Assembly (NCBI GenBank): GCA_026387665.1
Contig: JAPLLG010000013.1
Coordinates: 310,001 to 374,000, forward strand
Source of the DNA: Nitrospirota bacterium
GTDB lineage: Bacteria > Nitrospirota > Nitrospiria > Nitrospirales > Nitrospiraceae
Length of the DNA: 64,000 nucleotides
Direction: 5' to 3'
Shown here: in pieces, positions 17,820-26,344 of the stretch
Position numbering within the stretch: the stretch's first letter is position 1
Layout: each line of letters starts with the position of its first letter
The notes under the pieces: model-generated
Seen by the model: only the letters and a program-made list of their open reading frames with translations
The model's database searches: none
Told to the model about the DNA's origin: nothing
Translations under genes and position numbers: made by a program

Positions 17820-18821
17820 ATGAAGGCGATGGTCTTGGCGCGCACAGCGGAGGTGGAAACTGCCCCGCTGCAGCTTCGCGAGCTTCCCATGCCTGAGCCT
17901 GGCCCTGGGGAGGTTTTGGTTCGTCTCACTGTTTGCGGGGTCTGCCGGACGGATCTTCACGTCATCGAAGGCGAGTTGGCCAACCCCAGGCTTCCGCTCG
18001 TTCCCGGCCATCAAGCAGTCGGGATCGTGAGCCAGGTTGGCGCCGGCGTGAGTGAACGGAGGGTCGGGGAGCGGGTCGGCATCGCCTGGCTCCAGCAGAC
18101 ATGCGGCACCTGTGAATTTTGCACGAGCGGGCGTGAGAACCTCTGCGAACGCGCCAGGTTTACCGGCTATCAGGTCGATGGAGGCTACGCAGAGTATGCG
18201 CTCGCCCCGGCGGCATTTGTCTACCCGATTCCACCGGTCTTCAGTGATGAAGAGGCGGCTCCGCTCCTCTGTGCCGGGATCATTGGCTACCGTGCCTTGC
18301 GCCTGAGCGGCATTCAGCCGGGACAACGGCTCGGCCTCTATGGGTTTGGAGCCTCCGCTCACATTGCCATTCAGATTGCTCGTCATTGGGACTGTCAGGT
18401 CTATGTCAGCTCGGTGAAGCCGGAGCATCAACGGCTCGCCCGTGAGCTGGGTGCCGCCTGGGTAGGCGGGGTGACCGACAGGCCGCCGGACAAGCTCCAC
18501 GGTTCGATCATCTTTGCGCCAGCCGGCGAATTGGTTCCGCCTGCGTTGCGATCACTGGAACGAGGCGGTACGCTCGCCCTCGCTGGCATTCACATGACGC
18601 CGATTCCCTCGTTGGATTACGACCGCGAGGTCTTTGGAGAGAAGGTTATTCGAAGCGTCACGGCCAATACGAGGCAGGACGGGCTCGATCTCCTGCGTGA
18701 GGCTGCGGCGATTCCGATCAAACCCAGGACCCTGTCCTTTCCCCTCGCCGAGGCCAACCGCGCCTTGCAAGAGTTGAAGGCCGGACGTTATTCGGGAGCC
18801 GGCGTGCTCATCCTCTCGTAA
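17820..18821 (+). CDS. Zinc-dependent alcohol dehydrogenase family protein
   Basis: A 333-residue MDR oxidoreductase; the ATG at 17820 starts MKAMVLARTAEVE. The catalytic zinc site is in CGVCRTDLHVIEGEL with GHQAVGIV, and the structural zinc cysteines are in CGTCEFCTSGRENLC. The nucleotide-binding motif is LYGFGASAHIAIQ. It resembles AdhP/AdhA-like zinc alcohol dehydrogenases; the substrate cannot be assigned. It is 64 bases downstream of a dispersed hairpin element and 29 bases upstream of the next gene. Confidence 0.9.
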   Translation: MKAMVLARTAEVETAPLQLRELPMPEPGPGEVLVRLTVCGVCRTDLHVIEGELANPRLPLVPGHQAVGIVSQVGAGVSERRVGERVGIAWLQQTCGTCEFCTSGRENLCERARFTGYQVDGGYAEYALAPAAFVYPIPPVFSDEEAAPLLCAGIIGYRALRLSGIQPGQRLGLYGFGASAHIAIQIARHWDCQVYVSSVKPEHQRLARELGAAWVGGVTDRPPDKLHGSIIFAPAGELVPPALRSLERGGTLALAGIHMTPIPSLDYDREVFGEKVIRSVTANTRQDGLDLLREAAAIPIKPRTLSFPLAEANRALQELKAGRYSGAGVLILS

Positions 18822-18850
18822 CCAATCCAGCAGAAAGTAAGAAGAGGTCT

Positions 18851-19462
18851 ATGATAGGATTTCCCGCCATGCGTCAGACCTGTCTCACTTTCTTAATTGC
18901 CTGTAGCCTGTTGCTCGCCGGCCTGCCGGCCTGGGCGTTGGAGTTTACTGCCGATCAGGTCACCAAGATCGATGGCCGAACGCATAAGGCTATCATCTAT
19001 TACCGCGATCAGATGTGGCGGATCGAGCACCATACGATGGGGCCGGTGAACGTCAGTATCGTGCGGAAGGACAAGCAGGTCGTCTGGCTGCTGCTCTCGC
19101 GGATGAAACATTTCAAGACGCTGCCCTATAGTCCTGAGCAGGACCTCAGAGTCAGTGAACAGCTGGAGGGAGAAGTCTCGCGGCAGGAGATCGGCACGGA
19201 AGTGCGCGAGGGGCATCCGACGATTCTGTATGAAGTGACGACGAAGCAGGGGGAGTTGGTCGAGGCGTACTATCAGTGGGTGGCCACGGACATTCATTTC
19301 CCGATGAAGCTGGCAAGGAAAGACGGGAGCTGGATCGTGGAGTATCAGCATGTGAAGCTGCGGTCCGTGTCGGACTATCTTTTCAACCTTCCGCTCAATT
19401 TTCATCCGTTGGAAGATTTTAAGAAGCAAGAAACGCCGGAGCCTGTCGGGCCCGGCATGTAA
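18851..19462 (+). CDS. Exported LolA-like protein of unknown function
   Basis: A 203-residue protein with a signal peptide ending WALEF and an AGAGG site upstream of the ATG. The mature sequence is rich in alternating strands (KAIIYYRDQMWRIEH, VSIVRKDKQVVWLLL) and resembles LolA/DUF4412-like outer-membrane lipoprotein-carrier folds. It lies between an alcohol dehydrogenase and an FGE-like gene on the same strand. Its fold is an inference; no catalytic motif is apparent. Confidence 0.65.
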   Translation: MIGFPAMRQTCLTFLIACSLLLAGLPAWALEFTADQVTKIDGRTHKAIIYYRDQMWRIEHHTMGPVNVSIVRKDKQVVWLLLSRMKHFKTLPYSPEQDLRVSEQLEGEVSRQEIGTEVREGHPTILYEVTTKQGELVEAYYQWVATDIHFPMKLARKDGSWIVEYQHVKLRSVSDYLFNLPLNFHPLEDFKKQETPEPVGPGM

Positions 19463-19482
19463 CGTAGCAAGGAGGCTGGATC

Positions 19483-20379
19483 GTGCGAGCATTAGGAATC
19501 ATCGTCAGTGTTGTGATTGCAGGAGTAATCGGAATCAGCGGATCGGCCCATGCGTTGGATGTGTCCGATGTCGTTCGGGAATGGACTCCCGAGGGCAAGA
19601 AGCTCGCGATCGAGCGGGCGAAGTTGCCGGCTCATGACGAGATGGTCCGGATTCCCGCCGGGCCCTTTCTGATGGGGAGCGACAGGAAGGTAGACCGCAA
19701 TGCCTACTCGGCAGAGCTCCCTCAGCGGACAATCCATCTCGACGCATACGAGATCGACAAGTTTGAAGTGACCACGTTGCAATATTTGAAGTACATCCTG
19801 GCCAAGGATCTGCCTCCGCTTATCGATTGGCAGTACGACGGTGGCAATTTCCAGGAGACGATGGCCAGCCATCCTGTGATGCATGTGTCCTGGGCCGATG
19901 CCGATACTTACTGCAAGTGGGCGGGCAAACGCCTCCCGACGGAGGCGGAATGGGAAAAGGCGGCGCGCGGCGAAGACGGGCGCATTTACCCTTGGGGCAA
20001 TCAGCCGGCCGGCTTATCCCGTGCGAACTTCGGTCGAACCGGTTTGTCCGGTCCGGTGCGCGATCGTCCTGAGCGGCTGCTGCTCTATCCGCCGATCATT
20101 TCCGTGGACAAATACGACAATGCCGTCGGTCCCTATGGCACGTTCCAGATGGCGGGGAACGTGGCCGAGTGGGTGGCGGACTGGTACGACAAGGAATATT
20201 ACAAGACCGCGCCGGATCGAAATCCCAAGGGGCCTGAGAAGGGCACCCAGAAGAGCTTCCGTGGCGGAGGCTGGATCGACAGCACGCCCAGCGTGCGGGG
20301 CGCGCAACGGAACGGAACGGAACCCAATACCAAAATGAACTGGATGGGTTTTCGCTGCGCGAAAGACGTAAAGGAATAG
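19483..20379 (+). CDS. SUMF1/FGE-fold exported protein, copy 1
   Basis: A 298-residue exported protein starting at GTG with AGGAGG upstream; signal peptide ends AHALDV. The SUMF1/EgtB-type domain (C-type lectin-like) runs from MVRIPAGPFLMGSD to GFRCAKDVKE. Landmarks: FEVTTLQYLKYI, MHVSWADADTYCKWAGKRLPTEAEWEKAARG, YPWGNQ and GNVAEWVADWYD. At the position where formylglycine-generating enzymes have SYxCxxxxC, this protein has GGGWIDSTPSVRG with no Cys, so it should not be a sulfatase activator. Role unknown. A paralogue is on the opposite strand at 21669-22505. Confidence 0.88.
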   Translation: MRALGIIVSVVIAGVIGISGSAHALDVSDVVREWTPEGKKLAIERAKLPAHDEMVRIPAGPFLMGSDRKVDRNAYSAELPQRTIHLDAYEIDKFEVTTLQYLKYILAKDLPPLIDWQYDGGNFQETMASHPVMHVSWADADTYCKWAGKRLPTEAEWEKAARGEDGRIYPWGNQPAGLSRANFGRTGLSGPVRDRPERLLLYPPIISVDKYDNAVGPYGTFQMAGNVAEWVADWYDKEYYKTAPDRNPKGPEKGTQKSFRGGGWIDSTPSVRGAQRNGTEPNTKMNWMGFRCAKDVKE

Positions 20380-20391
20380 CGACGCGCAGGT

Positions 20392-21237
20392 CTAGGCTGA
20401 TTGCTTTTGCTGAAGAAGAGCCTGGGCCTGCTCGCTGGCTTCTTTGACCAGGATGCCCATTTTCGAGTGGGAGGGTTCGAAGTCGACGGGGAGATGGTAA
20501 TGGCGGAGGCGTTCGCTGGCGGTGGGGCCAATGGACGCCACGACCATTTTTCTGCAGGCTTCTGTGAACTGTGCGATGGCGCCGTCCTGTTCGAGTAACT
20601 GCATCACATGATCGATCTGCGCGGCGTTGGTGATCAACATCACGTGAACCTGTCCCGCAAGAATCTCGCCGAGCACCTGCCTTAACGGGCCCCTGTCTTC
20701 CGGGAGCGTCCAACGGTAAATGGGCACGGGAAAGACGTCTGCTCCACGCTGCTTCAGGGATTCCACGAGCTCAGGGTTGGATATGCCATATTCTTGCACC
20801 GCGACGCGCAGGCCCTTGAGGGGCCGGTAGGAGTCCAGCGTAGCGAGCACTTCCACCCAGGTATTCGGTTCCGGCACGGTGAGTGTCGGGGTGATGCCAT
20901 GGGCCTTGAGTGCCGCAGCAGGCTTGGGGCCGCGAGCGACGGTTATCGTCCGCTTGAGCCCATCCAGGATCGACGGCAGGGGATGGCGCGATTGGAGAAT
21001 GTCGAGGAGGGCGGTGGCGCCGACTCCCGTCATGAGGATCAGGAGATCGATCTGTCCGCCGATCAATTCGTCGCCCAAGCGCAAGGCGGCGGGATTATCC
21101 TGAATCGGAATTTCCTGGAGGGCAGGAGCCACGAGAGGCCGTCCGCCACAATGTTCGATCAGCCGGGCCATCTCCTTGGCCATACGGCTTTCGAATGATG
21201 CGACGCTAATTCCAGCAAAGCCTGTTTCTTTGGTCAT
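20392..21237 (-). CDS. hemD: Uroporphyrinogen-III synthase-like protein
   Basis: A 281-residue two-lobed protein of the HemD family, which closes and inverts the hydroxymethylbilane ring in tetrapyrrole synthesis. Landmarks: ISVASFESRMAKEMARLIE at the start, LILMTGVGATALLD, ARGPKPAAALKAHGI, VAVQEYGISNPELVESLKQRGADV, HVMLITNAAQIDHV and VASIGPTASERLRHYHLPVDF. HemD is poorly conserved, but the alternating-lobe pattern fits. It is not next to other hem genes here. It is the last gene of a minus-strand group after the four-helix-bundle gene. Confidence 0.85.
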   Translation of the reverse strand: MTKETGFAGISVASFESRMAKEMARLIEHCGGRPLVAPALQEIPIQDNPAALRLGDELIGGQIDLLILMTGVGATALLDILQSRHPLPSILDGLKRTITVARGPKPAAALKAHGITPTLTVPEPNTWVEVLATLDSYRPLKGLRVAVQEYGISNPELVESLKQRGADVFPVPIYRWTLPEDRGPLRQVLGEILAGQVHVMLITNAAQIDHVMQLLEQDGAIAQFTEACRKMVVASIGPTASERLRHYHLPVDFEPSHSKMGILVKEASEQAQALLQQKQSA

Positions 21238-21248
21238 AGCTGCGAATT

Positions 21249-21283
21249 AGAAATGCAAAATTAAAAATGCAAAAAGTGAAAAG
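21249..21283. repeat. A-rich ATGCAAAA repeat, left flank of the four-helix-bundle gene
   Basis: Two ATGCAAAA units (starting 21253 and 21267) lie between the hemD start and the four-helix-bundle stop. A matching block in inverted orientation lies at 21651-21690. The pair brackets the small gene precisely. Confidence 0.75.
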
Positions 21284-21285
21284 AA

Positions 21286-21666
21286 CTAGGCTCTGGATGT
21301 CTTCTTTACTTTTGAGATGATCGCTCCAAGGATCTTGGCGAGTTCCGAAGCTTCTTGCTCCAGAAGCTCTAATGAATCGGTTGTCGCAATGCCGGATTCG
21401 CGAATCAATCTAAGCCAGTAGCCCGTTTCGCGCGCTTTCTTGAGCGCGATGGCCATTTTACTCACGAAGTCGGCTTTACTCTGACCGGCTTGAGCTTCTT
21501 CAACGTTAGCCCCGATCGAGGTTCCGGATCGCAGGAGTTGGAGAGACAGACTCCTTGATGCGCCAGAAGTTCGCTCGAGGCCTCTGCACAGTTTGACGAT
21601 TTGTAGGGCGAACGAGAACGTGCGTTCGACGATGTCCGCTCGGCCCCCTACTTTTTCATTTTGCAT
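21286..21666 (-). CDS. Four-helix-bundle protein (S23 / 23S rRNA intervening-sequence family)
   Basis: A 126-residue helical protein of the four-helix-bundle (IVP/S23) family. The ATG at 21666 gives the usual start MQNEKVGGRADIVERTFSF; longer frames upstream run into the FGE-like gene. Family landmarks: RSGTSIGANVEEAQAGQSKADFVSKM and KARETGYWLRLI. The family was first seen in intervening sequences of 23S rRNA and is also scattered singly in genomes; Avd of diversity-generating retroelements is a structural relative. Here it is between two genes and is flanked by inverted ATGCAAAA repeats that also supply the ending of the upstream FGE-like gene. Molecular role unknown. Confidence 0.9.
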   Translation of the reverse strand: MQNEKVGGRADIVERTFSFALQIVKLCRGLERTSGASRSLSLQLLRSGTSIGANVEEAQAGQSKADFVSKMAIALKKARETGYWLRLIRESGIATTDSLELLEQEASELAKILGAIISKVKKTSRA

Positions 21667-21690
21667 TGTTACTTTTGCATTGTGGCATCC
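21651..21690. repeat. A-rich ATGCAAAA repeat, right flank of the four-helix-bundle gene
   Basis: On the minus strand this block reads two ATGCAAAA-type units. One supplies the last codons and TAA stop of the FGE-like gene (21669-21671); the next is the start codon of the four-helix-bundle gene (21664-21666). It is the inverted counterpart of 21249-21283. Confidence 0.75.
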
Positions 21691-22505
21691 AGCGCGCAGC
21701 GGAATCCCGTGGACTCGTTGCGGATCGTCGGATCGCTGTCCACGCGGGTGAAGATGCGGACTGTCGGGGTCTCGTTCTGCCAGCCTGCTCCCCGAATGAC
21801 TTTCTTGATTCCGCTGTCCGGCCCTTGGGGGTTCTTTGCCGGGCTCTTCTCGTAGTATCGGGCGTCGTACCAGTCGTTGACCCATTCCCAGACGTTGCCG
21901 GCCATGTCGTAGGCGCCGAAGGGGCTCTTGCCCAATTCATAGCTGCCGACCGGCATCAAGGTTTTTTCGCCGGTCCATTGCTGATTGAAGTTCAGATGTT
22001 TGTTCGTGGGCTCGACATTGCCCCAGGGGAATCGCCGGTCGGCTATGCCCTTGGCCGCCTTTTCCCATTCCGCTTCGGTCGGGAGGCGTTTGCCCGCCCA
22101 CTTGCAGTAGGCTTCCGCGTCGAACCAATCCACATTGATGACGGGCCGGTCGGTCATCGTGTCGGTGATGGCCTCGCCCTGCCAGAGATTTCTCGTCGGA
22201 TTTTTAGGGTTCTGCGGGCCGCGATGGCCTGTGGCTTTGACGAACCCCAGATAGCGGCCGTTGGTCACTTCGAATTTATCGATAAAGAAGGTGTCCACAA
22301 ACACGTCATGGCGCGGATACTCATCGCGCCCGCCATCCCGGTCCCCATGCGGGACCCCCATGGGAAAGGAGCCGGCCTGGACCTCGACCATCGGCGCGCC
22401 GTCTTTACCCGTCGGGGTCTTGGTCGGTTGGTCGGCGGCGAAGAGCGGGGATTGGTTCATCGAGAGGCAGAGCAGGGTCGCAACAAGAATCAATCGAAAA
22501 GACAT
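21669..22505 (-). CDS. SUMF1/FGE-fold exported protein, copy 2
   Basis: A 278-residue protein; the ATG at 22505 follows an AAGGAG site and starts a signal peptide (ILVATLLCLSMNQSPLFA). The FGE-type domain runs from MVEVQAGSFPMGVP to GFRCALD, with FEVTNGRYLGFVK, INVDWFDAEAYCKWAGKRLPTEAEWEKAAKG, FPWGN and GNVWEWVNDWYD. The region equivalent to the active-site cysteines reads IRGAGWQNETPTVR and has none, as in copy 1. The last residues (ATMQK) come from the A-rich repeat, so the original C-terminus may have been replaced. Role unknown. Confidence 0.88.
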   Translation of the reverse strand: MSFRLILVATLLCLSMNQSPLFAADQPTKTPTGKDGAPMVEVQAGSFPMGVPHGDRDGGRDEYPRHDVFVDTFFIDKFEVTNGRYLGFVKATGHRGPQNPKNPTRNLWQGEAITDTMTDRPVINVDWFDAEAYCKWAGKRLPTEAEWEKAAKGIADRRFPWGNVEPTNKHLNFNQQWTGEKTLMPVGSYELGKSPFGAYDMAGNVWEWVNDWYDARYYEKSPAKNPQGPDSGIKKVIRGAGWQNETPTVRIFTRVDSDPTIRNESTGFRCALDATMQK

Positions 22506-22577
22506 GGCGGTGAACTCCTTGTTCAAGATCGAAAGCGGCCTCATCGTACCATAGCGGGAAGCGGAAGCGCAGCAGCC

Positions 22578-22782
22578 TAGCAGGATGCTGAAAAAGACCG
22601 CCAGCTTCGTTCTCGCTTCGCTCAGACCCTCAACGTACCCTCCGGGTACGATTCGGCCCTTCGCTCGCTGCGGCCTTGCTGGACGGCCTTTTTGAGCATC
22701 CTGTGGCGATTGCGGTTCCAGCACTGCGCGAAATATTTTCGCTATATTCCCCGCGCACACCGAGTTTTTCCGCAGCCTGCTA
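22578..22782. repeat. Dispersed hairpin element, copy 4 (long form)
   Basis: A 205-bp copy from TAGCAGGATGCTGAAAAAG to GAGTTTTTCCGCAGCCTGCTA. The first 126 bp are the short form; the remaining 79 bp are shared with copies 5 and 6. Outer ends are inverted (TAGCAGGATGCTGAAAAA against TAGCAGGCTGCGGAAAAA) and both are flanked by C/G to give CTAG. It lies between the divergent FGE-like and VOC genes. Confidence 0.92.
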
Positions 22783-22888
22783 GACGGTGCAGAGAGTCCA
22801 ATGGTCCTCCTCGTCCCCCTTGGGTTTTTAATTGACGGAGCCGAGGTGGCTCCCTACTATACGGGCACGATTACAATAGGGGTTAGCC

Positions 22889-23329
22889 ATGGCTGTTCCG
22901 CTTCATCGAGGATTACGACATGTGGCGCTACGCGTCACGAATCTTGCTCGTTCCCGCACGTTCTACGAACAGTTGTTGGAGATGCAGGTGGTGTGGGAGC
23001 CGGACCAGGACAATGTCTATTTCAGCTCCGGCTCGGACAATTTCGCCTTACACCAGATTCCACCATCAGAGCTGGCGGCCTATCAACCGCTGAAGGGGCA
23101 ATTGCTGGATCATGTTGGCGTCATTCTTGAAAGTCCCGAGGCAGTCGATCGGATGTATCGGGAGATTGAACCGCGCCTGCCGCAGCTGGGCGGACTGGTC
23201 GTGAAGCAGCCGAAGCAGCATCGAGACGGCAGCTATTCGTTTTATTTTTCCGACCCGGACGGGAACGTTATCCAGGCCCTGTATGAACCGAACATCAGCA
23301 AGCTGGAATGGGTAAAGGGTAAAACGTGA
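22889..23329 (+). CDS. VOC (glyoxalase/dioxygenase superfamily) protein
   Basis: A 146-residue single VOC unit with two beta-alpha-beta-beta-beta repeats: GLRHVALRVTNLARSRTFYEQLL at the start and GQLLDHVGVILESPEAVDRMY in the middle. The metal ligand positions are His in LRHVALRV, His in LDHVGVIL and Glu in IQALYEPN near the end, as in glyoxalase I-type enzymes. The substrate is not predictable. AGGGG precedes the ATG by 7-11 bases. The MBL-fold gene follows 52 bases later. Confidence 0.85.
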   Translation: MAVPLHRGLRHVALRVTNLARSRTFYEQLLEMQVVWEPDQDNVYFSSGSDNFALHQIPPSELAAYQPLKGQLLDHVGVILESPEAVDRMYREIEPRLPQLGGLVVKQPKQHRDGSYSFYFSDPDGNVIQALYEPNISKLEWVKGKT

Positions 23330-23381
23330 AATGTAATTCAGCCGCACACCTTTCACGTCTCACGCTTCACATTTCGCGATC

Positions 23382-25013
23382 ATGAAAATCTGGGACAGCC
23401 TGCCGAAACATCAGTATCTCAGTCTGGCGCCCTGGTCCTGGGTGCAATTGGAGAGCGCCGAGGCTCCTGGGCCCTTTCCCTTTGTCGCAGGGGTGGCGCC
23501 GGAAGTCGTTGCCAGTCTCCAGGAAGCCCACAGCCTTCTCTCCAGCTCGATTGATACGGCCATTAGCGATGTCTTTTCCAAACGGGCTCCGGTGGACGAT
23601 CCGGATCGCCAGAGACGATTGGAAGATGCCTATGCGGAAGTGATCAGCACTCGCCCCTATCTGCAACAGCATATTCGCTGCGGGCGAAAGCCTGACGGTA
23701 CCTTTCAATGGGAGTTTCCGACCGACCCCACCAAATCCGCCACGGTCACCAACGGCGGGCTCAGGATTTTCCATTCCGTCAAGCGGCAGGCCATTCCGAT
23801 CGGGTTCGATCAGCGCCAGTTGGGGCCGTTGGTGGGAAAGGTGTTGGGGTTGCTGGACGGCACGCATCAGACCGACGAAATTCGAACAGTGGTGGCGACT
23901 TCGGGGCGGGATGGAGAACGAGTCCTCACGCGACTGATGGAAGCGCTGCACCAGCATGAATGTTTGGTCAGCGCGGACACCTCTTCCGTCCGGTCCCGCT
24001 GGTTCGAGACCCTGCAAGATAAAGATATGCTCCATCTTGGGCATGCCGCATTGCTGTATCGGCAACGGGACCAAGCCTTGCTGTTCGATCCCTGGCTGCT
24101 TCCCTGGTTTGCAGAGTCTTCCATCCCCTCGCTCTGGGGATCGCTGCTGCCCAAGCCAGCTGCCGTATTTTTGACCCATGATCACGACGACCACGTGGAC
24201 CCTCGCACGCTCTTACACCTGCCTAAAGAGACGCCCATCATCGTGCCGAGCCGAAGGAATCGCCGCATTCTGTCCTATGATTATCTGTCGCTCTTGCGAG
24301 AGTTGGGATTCGGCAATGTGATTGAATTGGCGCATGGGGAGAGTTGGGCCTTCGAGGGAGGGGCGGTCTACTCCGTGCCCTTCTACGGCGAAGACCCCTG
24401 CGACCTGGAAATGCCGCGCAACTGTTATCTCATTGCCGACCGGGGCTACAACGTGCTCGTGCATGCGGACAGCGGCCCAACGAACAGCGGCAAGTCCGCG
24501 CTCAAGGACGGAGTGATCCAGGCGCTCGTGCAGAAACATGGGCCGATTTCTCTGGTGCTTGCCTCGCAACAACAGTTGCTCGAAGTCCGTGGCCATGCGG
24601 CTCACGCGCCTCTGTCCCATCCAGGCAAATGGCTCGACGTGGGAGAAAACGGCTATCTCACGAACTCGTACCTGGCCGAGGTCTGTGCTGCGGCGAAGGC
24701 CACACTCTTCGTGTCCTATGCCACAGGCGGCGCAGACTGGTATCCAGATCATCTCTCGTTCATGTTCAGTAAACGAAATCCCGCCCGCACGGCCTTGTTG
24801 ACGGCCCACTGGGAACGGCCGGAAGCGCTCAAGGATCTTCTTGCTCCCAAGGGATGCGGGTATCATTGCGGTCAGGCTCTGGATCTGTTTCGCGGCACGG
24901 CCGACGGGCTGGTGATGCCGATGAAGACCGGGGAGGCTTTGACGCCTCTGTCCCTCTACCGGCTCGACCATGGCGACCCTCCCTTCATGAAGGCCGGCAG
25001 CCCATATCGCTAG
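23382..25013 (+). CDS. MBL-fold metallohydrolase with an N-terminal winged-helix-like domain
   Basis: A 543-residue protein. Residues about 240-480 form a metallo-beta-lactamase fold with the zinc motif HDHDDHVD (in AVFLTHDHDDHVD) and later His residues in LVHADSG and HGPISLVL. Residues about 130-205 (IGFDQRQLGPLVGKVLGLLDG, RVLTRLMEALHQHECLV) resemble the small winged-helix PqqD/RRE-type or regulatory domain seen in some peptide-modifying proteins. The combination is not one I recognise. No signal peptide. The TAG stop at 25011-25013 is the end of a repeat element. Confidence 0.72.
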   Translation: MKIWDSLPKHQYLSLAPWSWVQLESAEAPGPFPFVAGVAPEVVASLQEAHSLLSSSIDTAISDVFSKRAPVDDPDRQRRLEDAYAEVISTRPYLQQHIRCGRKPDGTFQWEFPTDPTKSATVTNGGLRIFHSVKRQAIPIGFDQRQLGPLVGKVLGLLDGTHQTDEIRTVVATSGRDGERVLTRLMEALHQHECLVSADTSSVRSRWFETLQDKDMLHLGHAALLYRQRDQALLFDPWLLPWFAESSIPSLWGSLLPKPAAVFLTHDHDDHVDPRTLLHLPKETPIIVPSRRNRRILSYDYLSLLRELGFGNVIELAHGESWAFEGGAVYSVPFYGEDPCDLEMPRNCYLIADRGYNVLVHADSGPTNSGKSALKDGVIQALVQKHGPISLVLASQQQLLEVRGHAAHAPLSHPGKWLDVGENGYLTNSYLAEVCAAAKATLFVSYATGGADWYPDHLSFMFSKRNPARTALLTAHWERPEALKDLLAPKGCGYHCGQALDLFRGTADGLVMPMKTGEALTPLSLYRLDHGDPPFMKAGSPYR

Positions 25014-25216
25014 CAGGCTGAGGGAGACTCGGTATACGCAAAAGGCTGGGTAGAAATATTTCATTTGGCGTTGAAGCCAGAATAACCACAGGATGCTCAA
25101 AATGGCCGTCCAGCAAGGCCGCAGTCGATGAAAGCACCGGAGGCGTAGCCCCTGGCTACGTTGAGGATGCTTTCGAGGCGAGAACGACGCTGGCGGACTT
25201 TTTCAGCATCCTGTTA
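25011..25216. repeat. Dispersed hairpin element, copy 5 (long form, reverse orientation)
   Basis: A 206-bp copy. It begins TAGCAGGCTGAGGGAGACTCGG (a worn long-form end), has CAGGATGCTCAAAATGGCC at 25089 where the short form starts, and ends CTTTTTCAGCATCCTGTTA. Its first TAG is the stop codon of the MBL-fold gene. The epimerase gene begins 18 bases beyond. Confidence 0.92.
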
Positions 25217-25234
25217 GATCGATAAGGATTGATT

Positions 25235-26266
25235 ATGGCCATACGCAAGACAGAACAAGCTCCGATCCTCGTGACCGGCGTTGCAGGATTTATCGGTTTT
25301 CATACGGCGATCAGATTGTTGGAGCGAGGCGAGAAGGTGATCGGGCTCGACAACGTCAATGACTACTATGACGTGAGACTGAAGAAGGCGCGGCTGACGA
25401 AGCTGAAGCCCTTCAAACAGTTCACCTTCACCAAGACGGATCTGGCGAACCGGGTGAAGATGCGGAAGCTCTTTGCCGAACAGCCGATTGCGAAGGTGGT
25501 CCATCTGGCGGCGCAAGCCGGCGTGCGTTATTCGTTGGTGAACCCCCATGCCTATACGGACAGCAACATCGAAGGGTTTTTGAATGTTCTGGAAGGCTGC
25601 CGTCACGCGAAGGTGCAGCACCTTGTCTATGCCTCGTCGAGTTCCGTCTACGGCGGCAATACCCAGATGCCCTTTTCCATTCATGACAATGTGGATCATC
25701 CGGTCTCGCTCTATGCGGCCAGCAAGAAGGCCAATGAACTCATGGCCCATTGCTACGCGCATCTCTATCGGATCCCCTGCACGGGCTTGCGGTTCTTTAC
25801 GGTCTATGGACCCTGGGGTCGGCCCGATATGGCTCTCTTCATTTTCACGAAGGCGATTCTGGAAGGGAAGACAATCGAGGTCTACAACCACGGAAAGATG
25901 CGCCGCGACTTTACCTATGTCGATGACATTGTCGAGGGGGTGATCAGGACCCTCGACCATCCGGCCAAGCCGAACCCTGCCTGGTCCGGCGATAAGCCCG
26001 ATCCGGGAACCAGTTCAGCGCCGGCTAGGATCTACAATATCGGCAATCACCAGCCGGTTGAGCTGCTGCGCTTTATCGAGGTGTTGGAGCAGACGATCGG
26101 GAAAAAGGCGAAGAAGAAACTGTTGCCGATTCAGCCCGGTGATGTGCCCGCGACGTACGCCGATATCGAAGACTTGTCGCGGGATGTCGGATTCAAGCCA
26201 GCCACACCTATCGAGGTGGGGATTCCCCGTTTCGTGCAGTGGTATCGGGAGTTCTATAAGGTATAA
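25235..26266 (+). CDS. NAD-dependent UDP-sugar 4-epimerase (UDP-glucuronate type)
   Basis: A 343-residue extended SDR protein; the ATG at 25235 follows AAGGA and gives [15 protein letters not shown]. Landmarks: [18 protein letters not shown] (NAD motif), [32 protein letters not shown] and the catalytic YAASKKANE. The [12 protein letters not shown] stretch is typical of UDP-glucuronate 4-epimerases, which supply UDP-galacturonate for surface polysaccharide. The matching supplier, UDP-glucose dehydrogenase, is at 54397-55722. Not in an evident polysaccharide cluster. Confidence 0.92.
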   Translation: MAIRKTEQAPILVTGVAGFIGFHTAIRLLERGEKVIGLDNVNDYYDVRLKKARLTKLKPFKQFTFTKTDLANRVKMRKLFAEQPIAKVVHLAAQAGVRYSLVNPHAYTDSNIEGFLNVLEGCRHAKVQHLVYASSSSVYGGNTQMPFSIHDNVDHPVSLYAASKKANELMAHCYAHLYRIPCTGLRFFTVYGPWGRPDMALFIFTKAILEGKTIEVYNHGKMRRDFTYVDDIVEGVIRTLDHPAKPNPAWSGDKPDPGTSSAPARIYNIGNHQPVELLRFIEVLEQTIGKKAKKKLLPIQPGDVPATYADIEDLSRDVGFKPATPIEVGIPRFVQWYREFYKV

Positions 26267-26344
26267 GAGGCGCCAAGTCTCTTTCACCTCCTGCCAGAGC
26301 GACCTCAGCGTGAAAAAATCCTGATGATAGGATGCCGCTCCTGC

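Noticed and set aside
19483-22505. Diversity-generating retroelement (FGE-like targets plus an Avd-like four-helix bundle)
   Set aside because: No reverse transcriptase frame is present, and no template/variable repeat pair with adenine-biased differences was seen at the ends of the FGE-like genes.
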